Notes under the pieces: model-generated
Database searches by the model: none
The model's input: the letters and a program-made list of their open reading frames with translations, nothing else
Told to the model about the DNA's origin: nothing
Assembly: GCA_003132905.1 (NCBI GenBank)
Contig: PKZC01000423.1
Location: 1 to 13,742, forward strand
DNA from: Bryobacterales bacterium
GTDB taxonomy: Bacteria; Acidobacteriota; Terriglobia; Bryobacterales; Bryobacteraceae
Length of the DNA: 13,742 nt
Direction of reading: 5' to 3'
Program-made: the position numbers and the translations under genes
Shown here: piece by piece, positions 7,333 through 13,742 of the stretch
Layout of the letters: each line of letters begins with the position of its first letter
How positions within the stretch are numbered: position 1 is the stretch's first letter

Positions 7333-8805
7333 CTACTTTTGGCCCTTGCCAATCAACGCCACCGTTTGCGGACTCCAGGGATCGCTGTCGTGGATACTCA
7401 ACAAGCCCCCGCTCTTCCCGATAATCGTCGGTTTGAACACAATCGAAATGCTGCACTGCTGTCCCGTAGAGAGGTTTCGCGAAGAGCAATCGTCGGTCTC
7501 TGAATAGTCACCGACAATCGTCACGGGTCGCAATTTCAGAATTGACGAGCCTGCGTTTGTGACGGTAATGGTTTGAGGCGCGCTGGAAGCTCCCTCGCGG
7601 AGATTGCCGAAGTTCAATGTCGTTGCCGACAAGGTAACCGAAGAGCCCTTCCCGGAATGAACTGCCGACAGAGCATGTTGGTAGCCCTCGTGATAGTCGG
7701 CATACCCGGGATACACCGGGTCAAGCGCCAGAAGTAGATCGTTGGCATAGATTTCAAACACGGTCGCATGGTGTTCCACAGCGAAGGAAAGCAGCGGGGG
7801 CAGCGGACCCGTCTGTTGTTGAACGCCGTCCCAGCAAGAGGGCGTGCAGGTTGCCGACGGATCGGTTTGTCCTACCGGCTGCAATTCAAAGAGCGGCGTC
7901 GGCTTCACGCTCGAATATTTTGAAAACAAGTGACACCAATCCGACGAGCACGTTGGATAACTCGTAATATCGCTCGCGCGAAGACCTTGATAACCGATGC
8001 CGAATCCCTCCGAGATGTCGTTCGCCGCCTCGCCTTCGGAGTAGCTTAGGTCGTCATCATAAGCCGCTACGGGGCCGATGATCGGGAAGCGTGGGTTCTG
8101 CGATCTGATGTAAGTCAGAATTTCCAAGTCCAGGTTAAGGATGGTCCGCCGGAACGATTCTCCCGGGAGAAACTTAGTGAGTTCCGTTTCGCAGTTGGGA
8201 TAGATGGCCGCGCCGCCGGTGAGTCCAAAGCGGATATACCCGATGTGCGGATTGTTTTCGTAGTGTCGAAGAACTTCCGTGATGAACTGCTTGTAATAGT
8301 GCTTGAACGGTGTCTCCCACATCACGGGATAGCTTCCATTTAGCGTTCCGTCTCCCGGAAACGCTTGGCAAGTCACCGTATCCACCAGGTTCATCACATA
8401 GGCGGGTGTGGCGTGGTTGGCGAAGTTATCGCTATTGATGCCGGATTCGCTGATGGACCAGACTGTCAAATTGACGGTTTTCCCAAGGTTGATATAAGGC
8501 TGTATCACCGCGTCAAACGTCGTCCAGTCGTATTGTCCGCCAGGAGCGTCAGGGCCGTTGTCCACCATCGACCAAAGCAACGGGGGATTCACGCCGTCGA
8601 CTAAGGGACTAGACGCCACATACTTCAAAAAGTCCGCAGTGTATTGGGGTCCCGGAAAGGTCAGATAAGTGAGTGGTGGAAAGGCCGCGTTGACGGTAAT
8701 TTTGGGCGTTGATGTCGCTGTTGACGTTTGGGCCGGCAAGGAAAAGGGCAGGCAGAACGCGATCAGTACTATAGCCGCCTTCTTGTGAAGGTGCAAATCA
8801 GTCAT
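7333..8805 (-). CDS. Secreted TIM-barrel-like protein with C-terminal ASH/choice-of-anchor-D domain
   Basis: A 490-residue exported protein. Residues 1-25 are a signal peptide (KK near the start, hydrophobic 10-23, PAQ cleavage region). Residues about 38-385 look like a glycosidase-type barrel: QYDWTTFDAVIQPYINLGKT (91-110) parallels the GQFNWTKLDAF segment of the GH-A enzyme at 4264-6042. By eye, however, the strand-4 position reads IRFGLTGGA (191-199) rather than WNEP, and the strand-7 position reads PLFELQPVG (304-312), with Gln where the nucleophile Glu would align. Residues about 388-488 form an ASH/HYDIN-like immunoglobulin domain (LNFGNLREGASSAPQTITVTN, then CSISIVFKPT). It may be a degenerate or divergent glycoside hydrolase or a glycan-binding protein. 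The start at 8803-8805 has only a weak Shine-Dalgarno. Confidence 0.65.
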   Translation of the reverse strand: MTDLHLHKKAAIVLIAFCLPFSLPAQTSTATSTPKITVNAAFPPLTYLTFPGPQYTADFLKYVASSPLVDGVNPPLLWSMVDNGPDAPGGQYDWTTFDAVIQPYINLGKTVNLTVWSISESGINSDNFANHATPAYVMNLVDTVTCQAFPGDGTLNGSYPVMWETPFKHYYKQFITEVLRHYENNPHIGYIRFGLTGGAAIYPNCETELTKFLPGESFRRTILNLDLEILTYIRSQNPRFPIIGPVAAYDDDLSYSEGEAANDISEGFGIGYQGLRASDITSYPTCSSDWCHLFSKYSSVKPTPLFELQPVGQTDPSATCTPSCWDGVQQQTGPLPPLLSFAVEHHATVFEIYANDLLLALDPVYPGYADYHEGYQHALSAVHSGKGSSVTLSATTLNFGNLREGASSAPQTITVTNAGSSILKLRPVTIVGDYSETDDCSSRNLSTGQQCSISIVFKPTIIGKSGGLLSIHDSDPWSPQTVALIGKGQK

Positions 8806-8872
8806 AAGATTCCGATAAGACAGCCTGGTGGACGGTGCTCGCTTCGCTCCAAAACAGGATGCCCGGGTAATG

Positions 8873-8878
8873 ATTGTA
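8873..8878 (-). promoter_or_regulatory. Candidate -10 box for the ASH-domain gene
   Basis: On the minus strand this reads TACAAT, one base off the sigma-70 -10 consensus, 68-73 bp before the start at 8805. Eighteen bases upstream lies TTATGA, a poor -35 match. Tentative. Confidence 0.25.
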
Positions 8879-8954
8879 TCCCACTAGGTATTCAAATCAT
8901 AAGAAAAGTCCTGTAACGAATATGCATTTAGTACTACACGACCTAAGCGAAATA

Positions 8955-8982
8955 GACGATGGCCGCCTTTTGAGGCCGCGTC
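8955..8982 (+). promoter_or_regulatory. Hairpin in the esterase 5' leader
   Basis: Two stacked stems: 8955-8958 with 8979-8982 (GACG/CGTC) and 8961-8964 with 8974-8977 (GGCC/GGCC), separated by small bulges and a nine-base loop. It lies about 50 bp before the esterase ATG, in the divergent region 8806-9033. Not recognised as a known riboswitch. Confidence 0.25.
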
Positions 8983-9021
8983 CCGTTTTGCAGCCAGTCG
9001 ATGTAGCCTTATATGGTGCGT

Positions 9022-9025
9022 GGAG
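9022..9025 (+). promoter_or_regulatory. Shine-Dalgarno that fixes the esterase start
   Basis: GGAG lies eight bases before the ATG at 9034. It is inside the reading frame that would open at the upstream ATG (9013), which has no such site. This supports 9034 as the start and leaves a normal signal peptide. Confidence 0.6.
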
Positions 9026-9033
9026 AATCGAAA

Positions 9034-10104
9034 ATGAGAGCAGCTCTCTTGACATGGACCGCGATTCTGGCGGTCTCGACAACGATACAGGCTTATGCCG
9101 GAGAGAACGCGAAGCCGCTGGTGGTTGGTTCGCAGGGAAGTTTTTTTGTGGGCGGTGAGACCAGAACGTCCAAGGAACTGAGCGGCAGCACCACGGGCCC
9201 CGGCGCGGGCGTGGAAGGTGACGTAACCGTTAATCAGATGTACGTACAGTACCAGACGCCGTTAAATGCAAATCAGCATGTGCCGGTGGTGATGGTCCAC
9301 GGCTGCTGCCTGAGCAGCAAGACCTGGGAAACAACTCCGGACGGAAGAATGGGCTGGAATGAATATTTCTTGCGTAAGAATCGCTCCGTATATCTGGCCG
9401 ACCAAAGCTCGCGAGCCCGTTCCGGCTTTGACGCCACCAAGATCAACGCCGTTAAGTTAGGGAACGCTCCGCCCAGCCAGCTTCCAAACATCTTCATGGC
9501 CAGCCATCAGACTTCCTGGACTTTGTTTCGCTTTGGCCCCACCTTCAACAACGCCTTTCCAGATGAGCAATTCCCCGTGCAGGCTGCAGACGAACTTTAC
9601 AAACAAATGATTCCCGATCTCAACGGGTTTCTTCCCATGCCCAATCCAACCTGGAAGAATATGGCCGCATTAGCGGTTCAACTGCACGGCGCGGTGTTGA
9701 TTGGCCATTCTGAATCCGGGTTCTTTCCCGAAGAAGCGGCGATGATCAATCCGGTTGGCGTCAAAGGCATCGTGTCCATCGAAATGGGCTGCACCATCAA
9801 TCTGAAGCCCGACCAACTGGCAACGCTCGCGAAGATTCCCATTCTGGTTATGTTCGGCGATCATTTAGGAGATATTCCGGGTCCCTTCGGAAATATCTGG
9901 CCGGCGAATCTCGACACTTGCAACAAGTTCGTCCAGCAAGTGACCGCCGCCGGCGGTGATGCACGCATGATGTACCTTCCCAAAATGGGCATCAAGGGAA
10001 ACAGCCACATGATGATGCAGGACAAGAATAATCTGCAGCTCGCCGACTTGATCCTGGGATGGATCGACGAACGCGTGGAAGGCAAGAAGGTCAGTCACAA
10101 ATAA
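9034..10104 (+). CDS. Secreted alpha/beta-hydrolase, esterase 713-like
   Basis: A 356-residue protein with a signal peptide (residues 1-22, hydrophobic 4-20, cleavage near AYAG). The alpha/beta-hydrolase landmarks are an oxyanion-hole HGCCLSS (89-95) with adjacent cysteines C91-C92, DQSSRARSG (123-131), a nucleophile elbow GHSESG (224-229, S226), a Glu after the next strand (SIEMG, E250) and a late His (GNSHMMMQ, H325). Alcaligenes esterase 713 is known for a vicinal disulfide at its oxyanion hole and a Ser206-Glu230-His298 triad with Glu after strand 6. The Cys-Ser and Ser-Glu spacings here match those numbers with a constant offset of 20. Likely a periplasmic or extracellular carboxylesterase; substrate unknown. 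The alternative acid is D276 (FGDHLGD). It is transcribed divergently from the ASH-domain gene, and its 3' end overlaps the convergent kinase gene by 10 bp. Confidence 0.82.
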   Translation: MRAALLTWTAILAVSTTIQAYAGENAKPLVVGSQGSFFVGGETRTSKELSGSTTGPGAGVEGDVTVNQMYVQYQTPLNANQHVPVVMVHGCCLSSKTWETTPDGRMGWNEYFLRKNRSVYLADQSSRARSGFDATKINAVKLGNAPPSQLPNIFMASHQTSWTLFRFGPTFNNAFPDEQFPVQAADELYKQMIPDLNGFLPMPNPTWKNMAALAVQLHGAVLIGHSESGFFPEEAAMINPVGVKGIVSIEMGCTINLKPDQLATLAKIPILVMFGDHLGDIPGPFGNIWPANLDTCNKFVQQVTAAGGDARMMYLPKMGIKGNSHMMMQDKNNLQLADLILGWIDERVEGKKVSHK

Positions 10105-10526
10105 GTGATTTCCGCGAAGCCCTCTTCGAGCGATGGCGGAATCATCTGTTGCGCCATTTTGCGGATCGCTTCTTCGGGAACCACGCGTTCGCGCGCCTCA
10201 TTACGGGCGATGCAGATGTCGACCGGAACATCGAAAAACAGCGCTTGCAATTTGCAGCCCAAGCGTCGCGCGAGTTTCACATACGGTTCGCGCTCCCAGA
10301 GCGTCAGATGCGTCGCATCCACATAAGTAACTGGCCGGTCCGCCTGGATACGCTGGCGAATCAGATAGCGGATCACCGAGAAGGTGCGTGCGTTCATGGT
10401 CTGATCGTGCGGGTCGTCAGCGATAAGGCGGCGGATTTCGTCCGATGAGATGGCATTCACGCCGAGTCGCGCCAGATAAGTCGATTTGCCGGAGCCAGGC
10501 AGACCGACGGTGATAATCAGCTGCAC
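10095..10526 (-). CDS. Small P-loop kinase (AAA_33 / polynucleotide-kinase-like)
   Basis: A 143-residue ATP-binding protein. Walker A is GLPGSGKST (8-16). SSDEIRRLI (27-35) gives an acidic residue in the place of the catalytic Asp of T4 Pnk/zeta-type kinases. YVDATHLT (68-75) is a second-strand motif, and an Arg-rich lid follows (ARNEARERVVPEEAIRKM, 107-124) with a terminal PPSLEEGF. This is the compact AAA_33 fold shared with polynucleotide 5'-kinases; the phosphate acceptor is unknown. It starts with GTG at 10524-10526 and shares one base with the fadE stop codon (TAGTG), so it is probably translated by coupling as the last gene of the fad operon. Its last 10 bases overlap the convergent esterase gene. 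Confidence 0.82.
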   Translation of the reverse strand: MQLIITVGLPGSGKSTYLARLGVNAISSDEIRRLIADDPHDQTMNARTFSVIRYLIRQRIQADRPVTYVDATHLTLWEREPYVKLARRLGCKLQALFFDVPVDICIARNEARERVVPEEAIRKMAQQMIPPSLEEGFAEITYL

Positions 10527-12298
10527 TAAACGATGTAGCGTCCGGCGGCCAGAAGCCGCTCTGCGATCCGGCGGCGAGCCGCAATTGCGTTCACGGGCTC
10601 AAACTTGGTGAAGCGCTTCAACACGGCGAGATTCGTGCGCAGGGCATCGCCTTCCGAACTGGCGGCCAGAACATTGCGCGCGGCGCTCTCAACAATCTCC
10701 ATAGATTCGCGCAGAAACACGGGACAAGCATCGGCTGCGATTTCGCCCTTACGCAGTTTGACGAGTTTTTGCGCCCGCAGATACACCGACTCCATAACGA
10801 ATGCGTTCATGGCAACATCGGTAATGGATGCGAGAATCTCCTGTTGCTCTTCGAGCGAAGCGCCGAATTTTTGATATGCCACTCCCAGCGAGAACAACGC
10901 GGTTTTCTTGGCGTTGTCGACTAATCGTGCGTCCTCGCTCGCGCCGGATCCAACTGCCGGCCCACCCAGAATCTCGGCTTGCAGGTTCTTCACCGCTTCT
11001 ACCAGAGGCAATTGTCCGCGTTGCGCGCGCTTCAGCAACATGCCGGTGGCAAGCAGCCGGTTGATTTCGTTCGTCCCTTCGAAAATCCGATTAATGCGCG
11101 AATCACGATAGCAGCGCTCGACGACGTAATCCTGATGATATCCGTAGCCGCCGTGAATTTGGACCCCTTCGTCGGTCACGTAATCCAGCATCTCGGACGC
11201 ATAGATTTTGATATAGGAACACTCCGCCGCGAACTCCTCCACCGCCTTGAGTTCCGTTTGAGCCGCGTTGGGTTGCTCCCAGGAAAAACCTTCCAGGTGG
11301 CTCTCAATGAGCCCGACCACGCGATACGTCGCTGCTTCGGTAGCGAAGATCCGGATAGCCATTTCGGCCAGCTTGTGCTGGATCAAACCGAACTCGGCGA
11401 TCGATTTGCCGAAGGCTTTGCGTTCCTTCGCGTAGTTCAGCGAGACGCGCAGCACTTCTTTTGCGCCGCCGCAGGCGAACGCGCCCAGCTTTAAACGCCC
11501 AATGTTCAGGATGTTGAAAGCGATGATATGTCCGCGGCCGATTTCGCCCAGAACGTTTTCCACCGGCACCGGCACGTTGTCCAGATAGATGGCCGTGGTG
11601 GAACTGCCCTTGATGCCCATCTTCTTTTCTTCGGCGCCCGCAGCCACGCCCGGAAATTTGCGCTCCACCAGAAACGCGGTGAACTTCTCGCCATCCACCT
11701 TCGCAAAGATGGTGTAAAAATCGGCCGCGCCACCGTTGGTGATCCACATTTTCTGGCCGTTCAAGATGTAGTGCTTGCCATCCGGGCTCAAGTCGGCGCG
11801 AGTGCGGGCGGCCAACGCGTCCGATCCAGCTTGCGGTTCGCTCAGTGCATAGGCAGCCACCAGTTCCGCGTTCGCTAGTCGAGGAAGGTAGCGCTGCTTC
11901 TGCTCTTCGGTCCCAAAAAGCAACAGGGGCAGCGCGCCGATACCGCTTTGTCCGCCGTGCCAGGCCGCATACGAGCCATCCTTGGCGATCCCCTCGGCCA
12001 CCAGCATGGCGGAGGTCAGATCCATCTCCATGCCGCCGTATTTCTCAGGAAGATGCACCGAGGTAAGGCCGAGTTGTCCGGCCTTGCGCAGCACCGCTAC
12101 TGCAACACCCGGCTCTTGATGCTGGATCGCGTCCACGTTCGGCGCGATTTCCTTGATCCAGAATTCTTCGGTGGTGCGAGCGATGGCCCGGTGCTCGTCG
12201 GTGAAGTCTTCGGGCGAAAAAAAGTATTCGGGCGACGCCCGCTCGATGAGGAACGAGCCGCCTTTAGGCTTCGTGGGAGAGATTGTCGAGGATGCCAT
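10526..12298 (-). CDS. fadE: Acyl-CoA dehydrogenase, FadE/VLCAD-like
   Basis: A 590-residue flavoprotein for the first step of beta-oxidation (acyl-CoA to trans-2-enoyl-CoA, FAD cofactor). The N-terminal helical domain is about 30-145, the middle beta domain follows [13 protein letters not shown] (149-161) with WITNGG (185-190), and the C-terminal helical domain carries [17 protein letters not shown] (284-300), IHGGYGY (381-387) and [17 protein letters not shown] (398-414). E407 in FEGT is the expected catalytic base. An extra C-terminal domain of about 160 residues makes it VLCAD-sized and close in length to Bacillus subtilis FadE (about 594). The ATG at 12296-12298 is preceded by AAGGA about nine bases away. 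The first 35 bases overlap the end of the thiolase gene, and the stop shares a base with the kinase GTG, so fadA-fadE-kinase are probably co-translated. Confidence 0.93.
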   Translation of the reverse strand: MASSTISPTKPKGGSFLIERASPEYFFSPEDFTDEHRAIARTTEEFWIKEIAPNVDAIQHQEPGVAVAVLRKAGQLGLTSVHLPEKYGGMEMDLTSAMLVAEGIAKDGSYAAWHGGQSGIGALPLLLFGTEEQKQRYLPRLANAELVAAYALSEPQAGSDALAARTRADLSPDGKHYILNGQKMWITNGGAADFYTIFAKVDGEKFTAFLVERKFPGVAAGAEEKKMGIKGSSTTAIYLDNVPVPVENVLGEIGRGHIIAFNILNIGRLKLGAFACGGAKEVLRVSLNYAKERKAFGKSIAEFGLIQHKLAEMAIRIFATEAATYRVVGLIESHLEGFSWEQPNAAQTELKAVEEFAAECSYIKIYASEMLDYVTDEGVQIHGGYGYHQDYVVERCYRDSRINRIFEGTNEINRLLATGMLLKRAQRGQLPLVEAVKNLQAEILGGPAVGSGASEDARLVDNAKKTALFSLGVAYQKFGASLEEQQEILASITDVAMNAFVMESVYLRAQKLVKLRKGEIAADACPVFLRESMEIVESAARNVLAASSEGDALRTNLAVLKRFTKFEPVNAIAARRRIAERLLAAGRYIV

Positions 12299-13451
12299 CG
12301 GAATTGTTCCTTATCAGATTTTCGAAGATGCCGGCGGCGCCTTGGCCTCCGCCGACGCACATGGTAACCATGCCATAGCGCGTATCTTTGCGAAGCATCT
12401 CGCGCAAGATGGTAGCGGTGAGCTTCGCTCCAGTGCACCCCAGCGGATGGCCCAGCGCGATGCCGCCGCCGTTGGGGTTCACGCGATCGAGATCAAGCCC
12501 CGCATGGCGAATCACGGCCAGCGCCTGCACCGCAAAAGCTTCGTTTAGTTCGATCACACCGATGTCTTCCTTTTTCAGGCCGGCCAGCGCCAGAGCTTTG
12601 GGAATGGCCACTACCGGCCCGATTCCCATGATCTCGGGCGGCACGCCCGCCACGGCAAAGCTGACAAATCGAGCCATCGGTTTCAGCCCCAGCTCCTTAG
12701 CTTTCTTATCGGACAGAACGATGGCCGCGGCAGCGCCGTCGCTGGTTTGCGATGAATTGCCGGCGGTGACAGTGCCGTCGGATTGAAACACGGGTTTCAG
12801 TTTCGCCAGCGCTTCGAGCGATGTATCGGCTCGTGGACCTTCGTCTTTCAGGAATGTACCGGAACCGTTCAGCAGAACCGGCACGATCTCATCATCAAAC
12901 TTACCCGCGGCTTGTGCGTGCAGAGCGTGTTGATGGCTACGATAGGCGAACCGATCCGCGTCTTCCCGGCTGATGCCGTACTTTCTCTGCACCTGTTCGG
13001 CGGTGAGGCCCATGCCCATGTAAATCTGCGGCAGATGATCCACCATCCAAGGATTAGGCGCAAATTTGTTGCCCGCCATCGGGATCATGCTCAGCGATTC
13101 AGTGCCACCCGCGATGATGATTTGCGCGCCGCCGGAACGGATGCGATCGGCAGCCATGGCGATTGCTTGCAGGCCCGACGAGCAGAAGCGATTGATGGTG
13201 ATGCCAGGTACAGAATCGGGCAGGCCCGCCCGCAGAGCGGCAATGCGGGCGACGTTCATGCCAGACTCGGCCTCAGGCATAGCGCAGCCAAGAATTACGT
13301 CGTCGATTTCTTCCGGCGCGATCGACGGATGCTTTTCCAGCAGACGCCGGATAACAATGGCCGCCAGATCGTCAGGGCGGGTGTTGCGCAAGGTGCCCTT
13401 GGGCGCTTTGCCCACCGGCGTTCGCAGGCAATCGAGAATTACTGCTTCCAT
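12264..13451 (-). CDS. fadA: Acetyl-CoA acyltransferase (thiolase), FadA
   Basis: A 395-residue thiolase carrying out the last step of beta-oxidation (3-ketoacyl-CoA + CoA to acyl-CoA + acetyl-CoA). The nucleophile is C90 in [10 protein letters not shown], with NEAFA (303-307), H335 in [16 protein letters not shown], and C365 in [11 protein letters not shown]. All catalytic residues are present. The C-terminus runs about 18 residues past the usual GAAGIFE end, and this extension is encoded by the stretch that overlaps the start of fadE. The ATG at 13449-13451 has no good Shine-Dalgarno. It lies 31 bp after the fadN-like gene in the same direction, consistent with one operon. Confidence 0.95.
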   Translation of the reverse strand: MEAVILDCLRTPVGKAPKGTLRNTRPDDLAAIVIRRLLEKHPSIAPEEIDDVILGCAMPEAESGMNVARIAALRAGLPDSVPGITINRFCSSGLQAIAMAADRIRSGGAQIIIAGGTESLSMIPMAGNKFAPNPWMVDHLPQIYMGMGLTAEQVQRKYGISREDADRFAYRSHQHALHAQAAGKFDDEIVPVLLNGSGTFLKDEGPRADTSLEALAKLKPVFQSDGTVTAGNSSQTSDGAAAAIVLSDKKAKELGLKPMARFVSFAVAGVPPEIMGIGPVVAIPKALALAGLKKEDIGVIELNEAFAVQALAVIRHAGLDLDRVNPNGGGIALGHPLGCTGAKLTATILREMLRKDTRYGMVTMCVGGGQGAAGIFENLIRNNSDGILDNLSHEA

Positions 13452-13480
13452 GGTTTATTTAAAGCCTGGTTTATTCAAAG
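13451..13480. repeat. 14-bp direct repeat between fadN-like and fadA
   Basis: Copies at 13451-13464 and 13467-13480 (TGGTTTATTYAAAG) differ at one base and are 16 bp apart, filling almost the whole 31-bp spacer. The first copy touches the fadA start codon. It could be a slippage duplication or part of the fadA translation-initiation region; too short to assign. Confidence 0.5.
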
Positions 13481-13482
13481 TT

Positions 13483-13742
13483 TCAATTCCGGAGCGGTTT
13501 GCCCGTCTTCAGCATATACTGCATGCGCTCCTGCGTCTTCGGATTACCGCACAAGCTCAGGAAGCCCTCGCGTTCCAGGTCGAGCAAATACTGCTCGGAA
13601 ACGTTCTGCTGTCCGGGGAACCCACCTCCGCTTAAAACATGCGCCAGCTTCTCGGCGATCGTCAGGTCATAATCGCTGATGAAATGGCCCTCACGCGCCG
13701 ACCACGCACCCAACTTCATCAACGCGTATGCGCTTTCGCCCG
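13483..13742 (-). CDS. fadN: 3-hydroxyacyl-CoA dehydrogenase/enoyl-CoA hydratase, FadN-like, C-terminal fragment
   Basis: Only the last 85 residues are in the window; the frame stays open to the edge. The segment reads GESAYALMKLGAWSAREGHF, then SGGGFPGQQNVSEQYLLDLE and a terminal MLKTGKPLRN. This is the C-terminal tail typical of FadN/YusL-type multifunctional 3-hydroxyacyl-CoA dehydrogenases. Position directly upstream of fadA and fadE matches the Bacillus fadN-fadA-fadE order and supports the call. The internal TTG/ATG at 13722/13719 are not the real start. The catalytic domains lie outside the window. Confidence 0.85.
   Translation of the reverse strand, partial: GESAYALMKLGAWSAREGHFISDYDLTIAEKLAHVLSGGGFPGQQNVSEQYLLDLEREGFLSLCGNPKTQERMQYMLKTGKPLRN

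Noticed and set aside
8940..9010. Riboswitch upstream of the esterase
   Set aside because: A hairpin is present, but no known class signature (GEMM, fluoride, cobalamin) could be matched, so only the hairpin is listed.
9013..9033. Upstream ATG as the esterase start
   Set aside because: No Shine-Dalgarno precedes it; GGAG lies eight bases before the ATG at 9034, which also gives a cleaner signal peptide.
12783..13679. 298-codon plus-strand open frame
   Set aside because: It is antisense to fadA and fadN, which have complete family motifs; its translation has no recognisable domain and is rich in Arg/His, typical of a GC-rich shadow frame.
1..13742. Insertion sequences, phage genes, defence systems, tRNA or rRNA genes
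   Set aside because: No transposase, integrase, terminal inverted repeats flanked by target duplications, nuclease/toxin modules or RNA-gene signatures were seen on either strand.

Overview
The window looks like a chromosomal segment of a GC-rich, free-living bacterium, most likely an Acidobacteriota (Terriglobia-type soil lineage). This rests on the gene repertoire: a collagen-like secreted protein, a membrane glycosyltransferase with TPR tail, IPT/TIG and choice-of-anchor-D secreted proteins, and a fadN-fadA-fadE beta-oxidation cluster. It is an inference from style, because there is no rRNA or marker gene. No phage, transposon, CRISPR or RNA gene was seen.

Layout. Positions 1-656 (+) hold the 3' part of a collagen-like protein, 20 full Gly-X-Y triplets followed by a beta-rich C-terminal domain. 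A 13-bp-stem hairpin (690-721) separates it from a GT-C-type membrane glycosyltransferase with C-terminal TPRs, related in layout to eukaryotic TMTC O-mannosyltransferases (752-2848, +). Converging on it is a GT2-GtrA fusion with the architecture of a type III polyprenyl-phosphate-mannose synthase (2873-3970, -). Divergent from that, across a 293-bp intergenic region with inverted repeats, lies a secreted IPT/TIG + Ig-like + clan GH-A glycoside hydrolase (4264-6042, +). Next come a metal-dependent amidohydrolase of the gamma-resorcylate/hydroxybenzoate decarboxylase type (6222-7187, -) and a secreted TIM-barrel-like protein with an ASH/choice-of-anchor-D tail (7333-8805, -). Divergent from the latter is a secreted esterase resembling Alcaligenes esterase 713, with adjacent cysteines at the oxyanion hole (9034-10104, +).

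The right third is a leftward operon: fadN-like (partial, 13483-13742), fadA thiolase (12264-13451), fadE acyl-CoA dehydrogenase (10526-12298) and a small P-loop kinase (10095-10526). fadA and fadE overlap by 35 nt. fadE and the kinase share one base (TAGTG). The order matches the Bacillus subtilis fadN-fadA-fadE operon; the kinase is an unexpected fourth member.

How the genes may work together. The fad genes form a fatty-acid beta-oxidation module: acyl-CoA dehydrogenase, 3-hydroxyacyl-CoA dehydrogenase, thiolase. The left half could be a surface-protein O-glycosylation neighbourhood. In that model the GT2-GtrA protein makes and presents a polyprenyl-phosphate sugar, the GT-C/TPR enzyme transfers it outside the membrane, and the Thr-rich collagen-like protein and/or the IPT-domain protein are substrates. 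That model is inference; the individual domain assignments are better supported.
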